Positions 1 to 9,060 of a DNA stretch of 64,000 nucleotides are shown here, in pieces. This DNA is from Methylobacterium sp. SyP6R (GTDB lineage Bacteria > Pseudomonadota > Alphaproteobacteria > Rhizobiales > Beijerinckiaceae). The stretch's first letter is position 1, and every line of letters starts with the position of its first letter. Made by a program: the position numbers and the translations under genes. The stretch lies in contig NZ_JAAQRC020000001.1 in NCBI RefSeq assembly GCF_019216885.1, positions 1,550,001 to 1,614,000 on the forward strand. The letters are read 5' to 3'. The notes below the pieces were generated by a model. The model saw only the letters and a list, made by a program, of their open reading frames with translations, did no database searches and was not told the DNA's origin.

Positions 1-1303
1 AGATCGCCCGGGCGTCGTAGCGGCCGAACACCACGGCACTGCGCAGGTCGGGCCGGCGCCGGGCGATGCGGGCGGCGAGGCTCGACTTGCCGAGCCGGCC
101 CATGCCGCGCACCAGCACGCCGGCCGGCCCGTCGAACGCCGAGAAGGCCCGCAGGACCGCCTGCGCCTCCCGCCGCCTCCCGACATAGAGAGCGGGGGCC
201 GCCACCGGCACCTGCTGCTTGCGGTCGAGGAACGGCTTGTCGCCCAGCGGCCGCGGCCGCGGCGGCTGGCCGTTGGCGCAGAGCGGCCCGCCGCCATGCG
301 GCCCGAGATGGACCCGGGCGAGGTGCCAGTGCCGCCCGGTGCCCTCCGGGTCCCGTTGCAACGCCTCGACCAGCGCCCGCCGGGCGATTGCCGCGGCGGC
401 CGGCACGGTCTCGCGTCGGCCGAGTGCTTCATAGAGCGCGCGGGCGAACACGATGGCATCGGAATCGTAGACCGAGCCGGCCCAGCCGATCACTTGCGGC
501 AGGCCGGCTTCCATCAGGGCAAGCGCCAGCGGCACGGCGGCGCCGGCCTGCTCGGCGCTGCGGCAGGCCGAGACCATGGCCAGCGGCGGCCGGTGGCTCC
601 CCATCGCCTCGCAGAGCCGACCGGCGGTGACGGGGTCGAGCCCGCCCTTGTCGTCCTCCAGGGCGAGCACGCCGCGCCCTTCATCGAGGTCGCCGTGGCA
701 GGTGAGGTGCAGCACCTCGAACGGGCCTTCCAGGGCGAGGCGGTCGGCCAGGGGCCCGAGCGCGCCGCTCTCCTCCACGGCGAGCTGCACCGGCAGGCGC
801 TCGACCGCGTCGAGGATCAGCGCCTCCTCGCGCTCGTAATCGAGGTCCGACACGCCCTCCGGCGCCGCCGCCATGAACAGCACCGAGAGGTCGCGGTGGG
901 CCGGTTCCCACGGCGTGCCGGGGGCGCCGAAGCGCCGGGCCGGGCTGTAGGCGCGGGTGGCGTCGAAGGCGAGGTGGAGGCCGCTCGCGTCGGTCAGGAG
1001 TTCCCAGGGTGCCGCCACGAAGGCGCGGGCCTTCGCGTCGGGCCGAACCGCCACCGCCAGGTCGAGGGAGACCGGCCCGCTCTCACCGATGATCGGCGCC
1101 AGCAGATCCTTGCGGTCGAGCCAATCGTGCAGGGCCTTGCCGATCGCCAGAAGCGTCCCGGCCGGCTTCGGAAGCGTCAGCGCCCTGGTATAGGCGGCAC
1201 TCTGGTCATTGAGGAAATCCGCGTCGGCGGCCTCGAACGGGCGGCGCTCCTCGCGCGCGCCGTCGAGGATGATCTGGCCGTCCCTGCACCACAGTACCGC
1301 CAT
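1..1303 (-). CDS. CHAT-domain / STAND NTPase protein, C-terminus off window
   Basis: The gene starts at ATG 1303 and runs off the left edge, so only about 434 residues are visible. The N-terminal half fits a caspase-like CHAT domain: HLTCHGDL near residues 199-206 supplies the candidate catalytic His203 and VSACRS near 244-249 supplies Cys247. A P-loop, GMGRLGKSS (about 400-408), follows, so the architecture is CHAT protease followed by a STAND/NB-ARC-like ATPase. Such fusions are known as regulated proteases in bacterial signalling and immunity. Substrate and sensor domain cannot be seen, because the C-terminal part, where repeats usually sit, is missing. The frame is open throughout. Family call is firm, function inferred. 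Confidence 0.8.
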   Translation of the reverse strand, partial: MAVLWCRDGQIILDGAREERRPFEAADADFLNDQSAAYTRALTLPKPAGTLLAIGKALHDWLDRKDLLAPIIGESGPVSLDLAVAVRPDAKARAFVAAPWELLTDASGLHLAFDATRAYSPARRFGAPGTPWEPAHRDLSVLFMAAAPEGVSDLDYEREEALILDAVERLPVQLAVEESGALGPLADRLALEGPFEVLHLTCHGDLDEGRGVLALEDDKGGLDPVTAGRLCEAMGSHRPPLAMVSACRSAEQAGAAVPLALALMEAGLPQVIGWAGSVYDSDAIVFARALYEALGRRETVPAAAAIARRALVEALQRDPEGTGRHWHLARVHLGPHGGGPLCANGQPPRPRPLGDKPFLDRKQQVPVAAPALYVGRRREAQAVLRAFSAFDGPAGVLVRGMGRLGKSSLAARIARRRPDLRSAVVFGRYDARAI

Positions 1304-1434
1304 CGACGACCGCCCATCACCCTGTGCGACTCAACCAGGATCGCATGGGGGAAGGACGACCGCCAGGGGCGATGGACGCGGTGGTCTGCAGCCTTCGTCT
1401 TAAGGGAGACGATCCGGAGTGGGCGGATGGACTG

Positions 1435-1920
1435 TCAGTGCAAGGCCGCCGGCCGCTCCGTCTCGGGCGGCATCACCGCCTCGTCGATGAGCGCCGCGCG
1501 GATGCGGGTCAGGCGGGCTTCCGCCGCCTCGCGGCGGGCTTCCGCGGCGGCGGCGGTCTCGCGGGCGGCGCGGGTGTCGGCCATCACCTCGGCCAGGCGC
1601 TCCTCCAGCCGGCGCACCCGTGCCCGCTCGGCGGACACCTTGGCCTCGGCCGCGCCGGCCTGGGCCTGCGCCTCCTCTGCGGCGTGTCGGGCCTCGGCGG
1701 CGGCCTCATGGGCCTCGGCGGCGGCCTGTCTCGCCTCGGCGGCCTCGGCAGCGGAGGCCCGCAGCGCCTCCTCGACCCGGCCGAGCAGGGCGCCGACCTC
1801 GCGGCCGAGCCGGTCGGCCCGGGCCTCGGCCGCGACGGCGCGGGCAGTCGTGGCGCGCACCGTCTCGGTCGCGCGGCGCAGCAGGTTCAGGATGGTGCCG
1901 GTGTCGAACGGGGTGGCCAT
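1435..1920 (-). CDS. Ala/Glu/Arg-rich coiled-coil hypothetical protein
   Basis: The 161-residue product begins MATPFDTGTILNLL and then becomes one long Ala-Glu-Arg-rich stretch (about residues 20-145) typical of a continuous coiled coil. There is no signal peptide or membrane segment. ATG 1920 was preferred over an upstream in-frame TTG at 1977 because the coiled-coil protein begins naturally there. It lies upstream of and on the same strand as the CHAT gene (131 nt gap), so they could be co-transcribed. I do not recognise a family; composition and periodicity are the only evidence. Confidence 0.6.
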   Translation of the reverse strand: MATPFDTGTILNLLRRATETVRATTARAVAAEARADRLGREVGALLGRVEEALRASAAEAAEARQAAAEAHEAAAEARHAAEEAQAQAGAAEAKVSAERARVRRLEERLAEVMADTRAARETAAAAEARREAAEARLTRIRAALIDEAVMPPETERPAALH

Positions 1921-2216
1921 CGGGTCCGTATCGTCGGGATCCGCCGAAAACCCGGGATCCGGGCGGCGATTCCCCAAGGGGGACCTGCCGACCCCTCGCG
2001 GTCAAGCGCCATTGCTCCGCTTCCCACGGCTCCCCGTACTTTACCGCGCGATGCGGCGCGGATGCCCCAGGCCGAGCCTTCCGTGCCCGATCCACCCCTG
2101 CGACCGATGCGCCCGTACGCTCGGGCACACGGGAACCCATCATGGCTCGAACCGATGCCCCCCGGGACTATCCTGGATGGACCGGGGGAGTATCCCGCCG
2201 AAGAAGGGGCCGTGCC

Positions 2217-3131
2217 ATGTTCATGAGGATCGATCGCCTGCAGGCCGAGCTGCCGCAGCCCAAGAGGCCCGACCCGAATGCCGCCGCCGCCCTGCAGGAG
2301 CTGCTCGGCGGCAAGTACGGCGAGATGTCGACGCTCGGCAACTACATGTTCCAGAGCTTCAATTTTCGCGACAAGTCCAAGCTGCGGCCGTTCTACAGCC
2401 TGGTCTCCAGCATCTTCATGGAGGAGCTCGGCCATGTCGAATTGGTCTCGACCGGCGTGGCGATGCTCAACAACGGCCCCGGCGACCCGACGCCGGATGT
2501 CGACGTGTCGAAGGCGCCGTTCCACGACATGCAGGACGTGCGGCTGGCCGGCAGCTTCCTCAGCAACGGCGGCGGCGCGATGCCGATGAACGCGAACGCC
2601 GCGTCGTGGAACATGGACATGGTCACCACGACCGGGAACATCATCATCGACCTCCTGCACAACTTTCACCTCGAATGCGGCGCGCGCATCCATAAGCTCA
2701 GGGTCTACGAGACGCTGAAGGACCCGACCGGGCGCGAGGTCTGCGGCTACCTGCTGGTGCGCGGCTCGGTGCACGCCCACGCCTATGCGCTGGCGCTGAA
2801 GAAGCTCACGGGGGTGGCGATCGAGCAGATGCTGCCGACGCCCAACATCAACCTCGACCGCATCCCCGAATGCCAGAAATACCTGCAGGAGGGCAGCCAC
2901 CGCCGGCTCTACCGCTTCAACTCGCCGGATTATCCGGAAGCCGCCGGGGTGTGGTCGAACGACGAGGTGGCCTTGCCGGGCGATCCGCCGGGCAAGCTGG
3001 AGGTGGTCGACGGCGCGCCCGAGGGCGGCAAGATCCCGGAGCTCGACGGCAATTACGGCGCCTTCGCGCCGAACTACAAGCCGGAGGAGATCTTCGAGAT
3101 CGCGAGCAAGCTCTACAAGAAGAGCCGCTGA
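2217..3131 (+). CDS. Manganese (non-haem) catalase
   Basis: The 304-residue protein matches the di-manganese catalase family, which dismutates hydrogen peroxide to water and oxygen in the cytoplasm. Ligands are visible in order: Glu36 (in YGEMSTL), Glu70 and His73 (in MEELGHVEL), Glu153 (in HLECGAR) and His188 (in GSVHAHAY), with spacing like characterised family members. The C-terminal tail (IFEIASKLYKKSR) is also typical. Start ATG 2217 has AGAAGGGG nine bases upstream. It is a single gene ending in a hairpin shared with the convergent LRR-kinase gene. A role in peroxide stress follows from the family. Confidence 0.93.
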   Translation: MFMRIDRLQAELPQPKRPDPNAAAALQELLGGKYGEMSTLGNYMFQSFNFRDKSKLRPFYSLVSSIFMEELGHVELVSTGVAMLNNGPGDPTPDVDVSKAPFHDMQDVRLAGSFLSNGGGAMPMNANAASWNMDMVTTTGNIIIDLLHNFHLECGARIHKLRVYETLKDPTGREVCGYLLVRGSVHAHAYALALKKLTGVAIEQMLPTPNINLDRIPECQKYLQEGSHRRLYRFNSPDYPEAAGVWSNDEVALPGDPPGKLEVVDGAPEGGKIPELDGNYGAFAPNYKPEEIFEIASKLYKKSR

Positions 3132-3138
3132 GACGAGG

Positions 3139-3165
3139 ATCGGGGCCGGTCAGGCCGGCCCCGAT
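3139..3165. terminator. Bidirectional hairpin between convergent genes
   Basis: An 11-bp GC-rich stem (ATCGGGGCCGG / CCGGCCCCGAT) with a 5-nt loop lies just after the Mn-catalase stop and overlaps the last codons of the convergent LRR-kinase gene. There is only a weak U-tract. Confidence 0.6.
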
Positions 3166-4496
3166 TCCCTGATGAGCCCGTCGAGGGCACCCAGCACCTC
3201 GGCCATGCCGGGGCGCGCAGCAGGCTCCCCGGTGCAGGCCTGCGCCAGGGCCTCGGCGGCCGGGTGGGCGAGGGGAGCGATGGTCCGCAATTCCTCGAGG
3301 AGCAGCCCGAAGGCCCGCACGTCGAGCCGTTGCAGGACCTCGCCCTCGGGCCCCGAGGGCAGGGCGGAGGCCGCGCCGAGATCGCTCAGCACTGCCTCGC
3401 CGTGCGTTCCGTCCCACAGGACGTTGTGGGCATAGAGGTCGCCGTGGCCGAAGCCGCTGGCGTGCAAGTGGACAGCGCCCGATGCCACCCCGCGGGCGAG
3501 GCGTAAGGACGCCGCTTGCGTGAGCCGGAGGCCGGGCTCGTAGACGTCGCGGCTGCAGCTCTCCAGGCTCGGCGGCCCGGCGAGCACCCGCCAGCCCTCC
3601 GGCAGGAGCGGCATCAAAAGCCCTTGCGTCCCGTCCGGATGGTCGGCGAGGCGGCCGAGGCCGCCGGTGAGGTGCGGATGCGCGCCTGCCGCCAGGCAGG
3701 CCGCCATCTCGCGCTCCGGCAGGCCGTCGCTGGTCATCGCGCCCTTGAACAGCTTGAGGGCGACGGGTCGTGCCTCACCGGTTCCCTCTGGCCGCCATGC
3801 CGCCCGCATCACCCGCCCGGAGGCGCCCTCGCCGAGGAGAGGGCCGATTGTGAGATCGCGCCAGGCGACCGGTATCGCCGCCACCGCGGACGGCGCCGCC
3901 CGATCCTCGAACGGGTTGCCGGCCCAGGACAGCCAGGCGAGGCGCGGCAGGGCGGTGAGGCAGGCGGGCAGCGCCTCGAATCCGTTGGCGGCGATGCGCA
4001 GGAGTTCGAGGTTCTGCGCGTCCCTCAAGCTCTCCGGCAGGGCGCGCAGGCGGTTGCCCGCCAGCATCAGCTTCTGCAGCAGCGGCCGGTCGCCCAGGGA
4101 AGCGGGCAGGGCGGCGATGCGGTTGTCGGTGAGGGTGAGCCAGCGCAGAGCCGGGGACAGGGATTCCGCCGGCACCTCGGCGATGCCGGAGCCGCGAAAC
4201 CCCACCTGGCTCAAAGCCGTACAATCGCCCAGCACCGGCGGCAGCCGGTCGAAGCGGTTGCCGGAGCAGAACAGCACCCGGAGCCGGCGCAGGCGGCCGA
4301 GATCGGCAGGCAGCGCGGTCAGGTCGTTCTGGCCGAGATCGAGCAGTTCGAGCGTGTCGGCGAGACCGAGGATCTCGGGCGGCATCTCGGAGAGGCGACC
4401 CTCCGGCCCGCCGGGAAGCCGCAGCTCCCGGATTCCGGCGAGGTCGCCCCGGCGCAGGGCTTCGAGGCGTGCCGCCGTCGCGGGCGGCAGGGTCAT
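3150..4496 (-). CDS. Leucine-rich-repeat / protein kinase fusion
   Basis: The 448-residue protein has about seven leucine-rich repeats (residues 40-197, repeating LxxLxLxxNxLxxLP) followed by a complete kinase-like fold. The kinase shows a glycine loop GEGASGRV (222-229), VALK with Lys248, catalytic loop HGDLYAHN (351-358) and a metal site DLG at 372 in place of DFG. It is probably a cytoplasmic Ser/Thr kinase with the LRR as recognition module; substrate unknown. Start ATG 4496 has no strong Shine-Dalgarno and an in-frame TTG lies 6 nt upstream. It converges on Mn-catalase. No transmembrane segment is seen, unlike plant receptor kinases. Confidence 0.88.
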   Translation of the reverse strand: MTLPPATAARLEALRRGDLAGIRELRLPGGPEGRLSEMPPEILGLADTLELLDLGQNDLTALPADLGRLRRLRVLFCSGNRFDRLPPVLGDCTALSQVGFRGSGIAEVPAESLSPALRWLTLTDNRIAALPASLGDRPLLQKLMLAGNRLRALPESLRDAQNLELLRIAANGFEALPACLTALPRLAWLSWAGNPFEDRAAPSAVAAIPVAWRDLTIGPLLGEGASGRVMRAAWRPEGTGEARPVALKLFKGAMTSDGLPEREMAACLAAGAHPHLTGGLGRLADHPDGTQGLLMPLLPEGWRVLAGPPSLESCSRDVYEPGLRLTQAASLRLARGVASGAVHLHASGFGHGDLYAHNVLWDGTHGEAVLSDLGAASALPSGPEGEVLQRLDVRAFGLLLEELRTIAPLAHPAAEALAQACTGEPAARPGMAEVLGALDGLIRESGPA

Positions 4497-4636
4497 GCCC
4501 AAGAGTTCATGCCCGCGGGCCCGCGCGAAAGTGTGTCGGCATGGTCGTCTCCCGGCGGCGCATCGGGGCCGCCGGGTGCTGGTCGCCGGGAAAGGCGGCC
4601 GGATCAAGGGGGCGGCGCAAGGGTCCCGCGGCGGCC

Positions 4637-4912
4637 TCAGTACGGATAGCCGTAATAGCCGGGCGGGGGCGCCGGGCGGTCGTAGCCATAGCCATAGCCG
4701 GCCGGTGGGCGGCCGTAGGTGCGCAGGTAGGGGTCGTAGCGCGGCTGCCGGTAATTTCCGTTGTTGACGCCGGCCGAGCGGTCGTTGCCGCTGAGCGCCG
4801 CGTAGGGCGAGAGCCCGCTGCCGGCATCGCCGCCGTTGCGGGCGAGCGCCGCGCCCGCCGTCCCGAGGACGAGGGCGGCCGCGACGGAGACCCGGACCGT
4901 GAGAGCACGCAT
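4637..4912 (-). CDS. Small secreted Gly/Tyr/Pro-rich protein
   Basis: The 91-residue product starts MRALTVRVSVAAALVLG and has a clear Sec signal peptide ending near ALA (residue 24). The mature part is rich in Gly, Tyr, Pro and Asn and ends in GYGYGYDRPAPPPGYYGYPY. A strong AGGAGG seven bases upstream of ATG 4912 decides the start. It is probably periplasmic or exported. No family is recognised, although small secreted proteins of this composition are common in rhizobia-like bacteria. Confidence 0.72.
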   Translation of the reverse strand: MRALTVRVSVAAALVLGTAGAALARNGGDAGSGLSPYAALSGNDRSAGVNNGNYRQPRYDPYLRTYGRPPAGYGYGYDRPAPPPGYYGYPY

Positions 4913-5014
4913 GGAAGGCCTCCTGGTTGAGGGGCGAGAGCCTGGGAACGGCAACCGGCCGGCCGGGGTTCCGGCGCGGGCGGCGCGGCCTTTCGGCACC
5001 CGCCGCCCGGACCG

Positions 5015-5908
5015 TCAACCGCCGGCCAGCAGCGTCGCGGTCCGGCGCTGCTGCGCCAGGACGCGGCCGAGATGGTCGATCGCCCCCTCCTGCAGCCGGC
5101 GTAAGGCGCCGGGCTCCTCTTCCCCGTCGCGCCGCATCGAGACGTAGAACTCGAACCCGCCCACCTCCGTCGCGCCGATCCGGTTCAGCACGAACGGGAA
5201 CAGCCCGAGCCGCGTCGCTCCCGCCACCAGGTCCAGGAACGCCTCCGGGGTGAACACCCAGCAATGGCACGGCACGTAACGGTTTTCGGCGAGCGCCGCG
5301 GAGGCCTCCGCATGGGCGTGCGCCAGGGCCGTGCCGCCGGCGAGGCGCGGCGCGGCCGCCGGGTCCTCGCCGGCCCAGATCTGCGCCGGCGCCACCGCCC
5401 GCGCCTCGCTCGCATGGGCGAAGACCTGGCGCGGGCTCGGCCGCGTCAAGCCGACGAGGTCCGCCTCGACCAGCTCGGCCAGGGTGCTCACCGGCCGCGC
5501 GGCGTCGAACATGAAGCGCTTGTCCGGCAGCGACAGGTTGAGCACGCCCCCGGCCCGCAGCACCCCGTGGATGCCCTTGAGCCAGCCGAGGAGGTTCGGC
5601 ACGTATTGGGCCACCTGCGCGGCGATGGCGACGTCGTAGGGCTCCGGCCCGACGATCGCCGCGAGGGAGCCGGATCCCGCCCAGGCATGGTCGATCGGCG
5701 CGGCGCCGGGCAGCCCGGCGCTCGCGTCGAGGGCGTGGTCGACATAAGCGACCTGCACGCCCGCGGGCAGGGGGACGGGGTTGTCCCCGGGCCCGAATTC
5801 CAGCCCGCGCGCCTCCGGCAGCGTCATGTCGTGGGTCAGCCGCGCCAGCCGCCGGTCGGCGGCGCGGCGGGCCAGGAAGGCGTCGAGGGAGAGGGAGCCG
5901 GGTCTCAT
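5015..5908 (-). CDS. SAM-dependent methyltransferase-domain protein
   Basis: The 297-residue protein contains ARGLEFGPGDNPVPLP (a glycine-rich SAM motif I, about residues 33-48), YVDHALDAS (motif II acid) and GVLRAGGVLNLSLPDKRF, the usual post-motif III region of class I methyltransferases. The C-terminal half (HCWVFTPEAFLDLV) resembles sugar- or glycan-linked methyltransferase proteins. Substrate cannot be told. Start ATG 5908 is 25 nt downstream of the neighbouring protease gene stop, so the two may be one transcript. Start choice is moderately secure; no strong ribosome site is visible. Confidence 0.75.
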   Translation of the reverse strand: MRPGSLSLDAFLARRAADRRLARLTHDMTLPEARGLEFGPGDNPVPLPAGVQVAYVDHALDASAGLPGAAPIDHAWAGSGSLAAIVGPEPYDVAIAAQVAQYVPNLLGWLKGIHGVLRAGGVLNLSLPDKRFMFDAARPVSTLAELVEADLVGLTRPSPRQVFAHASEARAVAPAQIWAGEDPAAAPRLAGGTALAHAHAEASAALAENRYVPCHCWVFTPEAFLDLVAGATRLGLFPFVLNRIGATEVGGFEFYVSMRRDGEEEPGALRRLQEGAIDHLGRVLAQQRRTATLLAGG

Positions 5909-5933
5909 GACCCGGCTTGTCGCACGATCGCCC

Positions 5934-7853
5934 TCACGCGGCGAGCCAGTCGAAGCACCCGGCCGCGTCCCAGGCGCAAGCGGCGCCGAGGCTTTCGGCG
6001 AACACGCCGGACAGGCGCGCCCGCTCGGCCTCGACCACCGGACCGTCGACCGCCACCGGCCGGCAGCGGGCGGCGAGACCCGGCACGACGAAGTCGGGGT
6101 TGTGGAGCGCGTGGTCGGAGGCTTCGGTGAAGAACGGGCGGTCGCCCCAGTCGAGGTAGCTCTCGGCGGCAAGACCCTCGGCGAGCAGGATGTCGTGGGC
6201 GTCGAGCTCGACGTGCCAGTAGGTCACCGACGCTGCCGGCTCGCGCAGGATGCTGGTGCCGTTGATGAGGCACATGACCGGCACGAGGTGGCCGCCCGCA
6301 CCGTCCGTACCGGCGCCGACGAGGACCGGATGGCCGGGAGAGAGGCGGAGATCCCGGGCCGGCAGCCCCGGCCCGAAGGCACCGGCGCGGATGCGGACCG
6401 GCTGCTGGGATGCCGGCAGGGGCCGGCCGCGTCCGTCGAGGTCGCGATGCCCGATCCAGGTGACGGGCCGCAGGGCGCCGGAGGCGGTCGCCGCCCGGTC
6501 GCCGACCCGCAGATCCTCGACCGCCACCTCGCCGCGCGCGGTGCGCAGGCGGGTGCCCGTCGTGAAGCAGACGGCGACGGCCTGGTCGTCGAAGCGCAGG
6601 GCCTGGAAGTTGGTCAGGGTGTCGGTGACCCCGGTCGGCCGCGCGGCGAGGTTCGCGCTCAGCGTGCGCGTGACGATCGTTGCGCCGTTCGCCTGGGCGA
6701 TGGTGTAGTCGGCCCGGTTGCCGGAGAAGACCGCGGTGTTGGTGCCGGCCCCGCCGTCGATCGTGTTGTCCTTGGCCAGGTTGACCGTGCAGACGTCGTT
6801 GCCCGAGCCGCAGACGAGCCGCTGGATGTAGGTCTTGTCGTAGATCGCGATGTTGTTGGTCATCCCGAAGGCACTGCTGTAGGTGCCGGCATTGAGGTTG
6901 ACGATCGCGGTGTCGCTGCTCTGCGAGAGGTCGAGGGCGTTGCCGCTCGCGGCGGTGTCGTAGAGGGTCAGGACCGGCTTGGTGTTGACGGTGAAGTCGA
7001 AATACGGCTTCAGGCTGCCGGTGATCGTGGTGTTGTAGCCGAAGGTCTGGGCCTGGTTCAGCGGGCCGCTGGTCTGGGCACCGTAGAGGCGCTGGATCGC
7101 GTCGATATCGACCGGCATCCAGGTAGTCGGAACATGATCGACCCCGTCCGTGGTCCTCCAGTTGGTCCCGGTGATGGGGCTCTGGTACGCCAGCTCTTGG
7201 CCTGGGTTGAAGTACGACATGATCGTCGAGATCCTGTTGTCGTAAGGCCCCAATTGCTGGCTGGGGACCTTCTCCCCGTTATAGGGACCGCCATGGCCGA
7301 GCCCGAGCGCGTGCCCCGCCTCGTGCACCGCCGTCATGGCGCCGTAGCCGCTACCGCCGTTCGTGAAATCGTTGAGAAATCCGTGCTTGGAGGTCGCCGG
7401 CTCGACCTCGCCGGTATCCAGCGAGATCAGAGCATTGCCGTCGGAGGGCGGGGTGATCACGCTGCTGCCGACCGGGTGCGGCGTAGAATTATGGTACTCT
7501 AAGGCGTCGCCTTTGTTGTTCCGCATGAACCCGATATTGGCGTTGTCGCCCGAGGTCGTCAGCTTGAAGGAGATGTTCGCGACGGCGGACCACATGTCCA
7601 GGCTGGAGGCCAGGGCGGCCTGCTCGACCGGGGTCCACTTGGAATCCGGATCGAAGGCGTAAGTCAGGGTGCCGCCGGCCGTCCCGGCTGCGTTGTTCGG
7701 GCCCCAGTGGATCGAGCTCGACGATGTCCCGTAATTATCCGGGGTTTTGCCGTCATACGTCGCAAAGGAGGGATTTGCGAGGGTCCCGTCCGCATTGACG
7801 CCCGACAGGTACGTGACTTCCTGCTCCCGCGTCATCCCCGTGGCGTTCGCCAT
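5934..7853 (-). CDS. M10 (serralysin-like) metalloprotease fused to C-terminal Hint domain
   Basis: The 639-residue protein carries the zinc motif HEAGHALGLGH (residues 177-187) and Met-turn IMSY (Met212) of metzincin M10 peptidases. A short degenerate RTX-like stretch follows (GSGNDVCTV, DGGAGTN, about 349-371). The last 210 residues start CFTTGTRLRTARGEVAVEDL at Cys429 and match the bacterial Hint_2 (Hedgehog/intein-type) domain. There is no N-terminal Sec signal, as expected for type I secretion, but the RTX region is minimal. Start ATG 7853 follows AGAGGGGGC; a GTG lies one codon upstream. The fusion suggests autocatalytic release of the protease or attachment of its C-terminus. Domains are firm, processing inferred. 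Confidence 0.88.
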   Translation of the reverse strand: MANATGMTREQEVTYLSGVNADGTLANPSFATYDGKTPDNYGTSSSSIHWGPNNAAGTAGGTLTYAFDPDSKWTPVEQAALASSLDMWSAVANISFKLTTSGDNANIGFMRNNKGDALEYHNSTPHPVGSSVITPPSDGNALISLDTGEVEPATSKHGFLNDFTNGGSGYGAMTAVHEAGHALGLGHGGPYNGEKVPSQQLGPYDNRISTIMSYFNPGQELAYQSPITGTNWRTTDGVDHVPTTWMPVDIDAIQRLYGAQTSGPLNQAQTFGYNTTITGSLKPYFDFTVNTKPVLTLYDTAASGNALDLSQSSDTAIVNLNAGTYSSAFGMTNNIAIYDKTYIQRLVCGSGNDVCTVNLAKDNTIDGGAGTNTAVFSGNRADYTIAQANGATIVTRTLSANLAARPTGVTDTLTNFQALRFDDQAVAVCFTTGTRLRTARGEVAVEDLRVGDRAATASGALRPVTWIGHRDLDGRGRPLPASQQPVRIRAGAFGPGLPARDLRLSPGHPVLVGAGTDGAGGHLVPVMCLINGTSILREPAASVTYWHVELDAHDILLAEGLAAESYLDWGDRPFFTEASDHALHNPDFVVPGLAARCRPVAVDGPVVEAERARLSGVFAESLGAACAWDAAGCFDWLAA

Positions 7854-8150
7854 CACTTGCCCCCTCTTGGACTTTTCGGCTTAGATCGGCTTAGATCGAT
7901 GTGTGCATTGCAGCGAAGCGCGTGATCCGCTGTGTCGCCGGAAGCCGTACTCTGGCTTCCATTTCATTTCTGCTATCACACGGCCGAAAAAATCGTTGAG
8001 GGCGCGCGTCTCAAAAACCGGCGTTTCGGTCTCAGGCCCCGGGGTTTCGCGCAATCGGATCCTGCATGTGGTCCGCCCGCCACAGGCACCGGCCTCGGCC
8101 GCGCGGCCACGGGCGCTCCGCGCGACGCGCCCGGTGGGGAACGGCAGGAA

Positions 8151-8906
8151 TCAGGGCGGGATCGGCTGCCCGTCCCAGGCGAACACGCCCCCGGAATCCC
8201 GGCTCCGCAGCCCGTCCAGGACGCGCAGGAGATGGGCCGCGCTCTCCTGCGGCGGGAACAGGCCGGGCCCCGGATCGGGGCGGAACGGCCGCGACAGGGC
8301 CGTCTGCACGGTGCCGGGATGAAGCCCCGCCACGATCAGCTCCGGATGAGTGCGCGCGGTCTCGACCGCCAGCGTGCGCAGGACCTGGTTCAGCGCCGCC
8401 TTCGAGGCCCGGTAGGCGTACCATCCCCCCAGGCGGTTGTCGCCGATCGAGCCGACCCGGGCCGAGAGGGCGGCGAAGACGCTCCGCCCGCGGCGCGGCA
8501 TCAGGGGGAGGAGGTGCTTGGCCACCAGGGCCGGACCGATCGCGTTGACGGCCATCACGGCGGCCATCGCGGCCGGGTCCAGGGCCTTGAGCGCCTTCTC
8601 GGGCGAGACGCCCGGCCCGTGCAGGATGCCGCTGGCGACGAGGACGAGCCCCACCGGCCCGGCCGCCTCGATGGCCTGCGCCGCCGCCGCGATGGACTCC
8701 TCGTCCGTGACGTCGACGGGCAGGGATTTGACGGGCAAGGGCTGCACGAGACTGGGCTGCACGAGACTGGGCTGCACGAGACCGGGGTGCGGCGCGGCCG
8801 AGCGCGACAGGGCGAACACGGTTTCGTGCGCCCCGCCCGCGGCGAGCGCCGCGACGAGGGCGCGGCCGATCCCGCCCGAGGCGCCGACGACGACCGCGCT
8901 CGTCAT
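8151..8906 (-). CDS. Short-chain dehydrogenase/reductase (SDR)
   Basis: A Rossmann-fold SDR of 251 residues. VVVGASGGIGRAL at the N-terminus is the TGxxxGIG cofactor motif, followed by VNAIG, the LSARVGS serine region and the YRASKAAL YxxxK active site. It most resembles the C-factor-like subgroup; substrate unknown. A 15-bp tandem repeat (8739-8783) adds repeating LVQPS residues between beta strands near residues 40-55, an unusual insertion. ATG 8906 is used; ATG 8915 in the same frame is an alternative. The 297 nt between this gene and the upstream protease start hold no gene. Confidence 0.85.
   Translation of the reverse strand: MTSAVVVGASGGIGRALVAALAAGGAHETVFALSRSAAPHPGLVQPSLVQPSLVQPLPVKSLPVDVTDEESIAAAAQAIEAAGPVGLVLVASGILHGPGVSPEKALKALDPAAMAAVMAVNAIGPALVAKHLLPLMPRRGRSVFAALSARVGSIGDNRLGGWYAYRASKAALNQVLRTLAVETARTHPELIVAGLHPGTVQTALSRPFRPDPGPGLFPPQESAAHLLRVLDGLRSRDSGGVFAWDGQPIPP
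8739..8783. repeat. Three 15-bp in-frame tandem repeats in SDR gene
   Basis: Three consecutive copies of GGGCTGCACGAGACT (last copy with one change) expand the protein by repeating LVQPS. The unit length is a multiple of three, so the frame is kept. Confidence 0.9.
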
Positions 8907-9060
8907 GCGGAGCATCGCTCACGGGGGGCTTGGGAACGGCGCATGCTGGCATCCGGGTGAGCCCGGACGGGGGGCCCGGGCCGTGCGGGAACCGCGCGCC
9001 GCCCGCACCGGTTCCGCGGGAGCAGGCCGGGGCCGGCCGGACGCTCCGTTTCGCCGGCGC

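Noticed and set aside
296..2695. Very long plus-strand frame of about 800 codons
   Set aside because: It is antisense to the CHAT and coiled-coil genes and composed of Arg/Ala/Gly-rich low-complexity residues; a GC-rich shadow.
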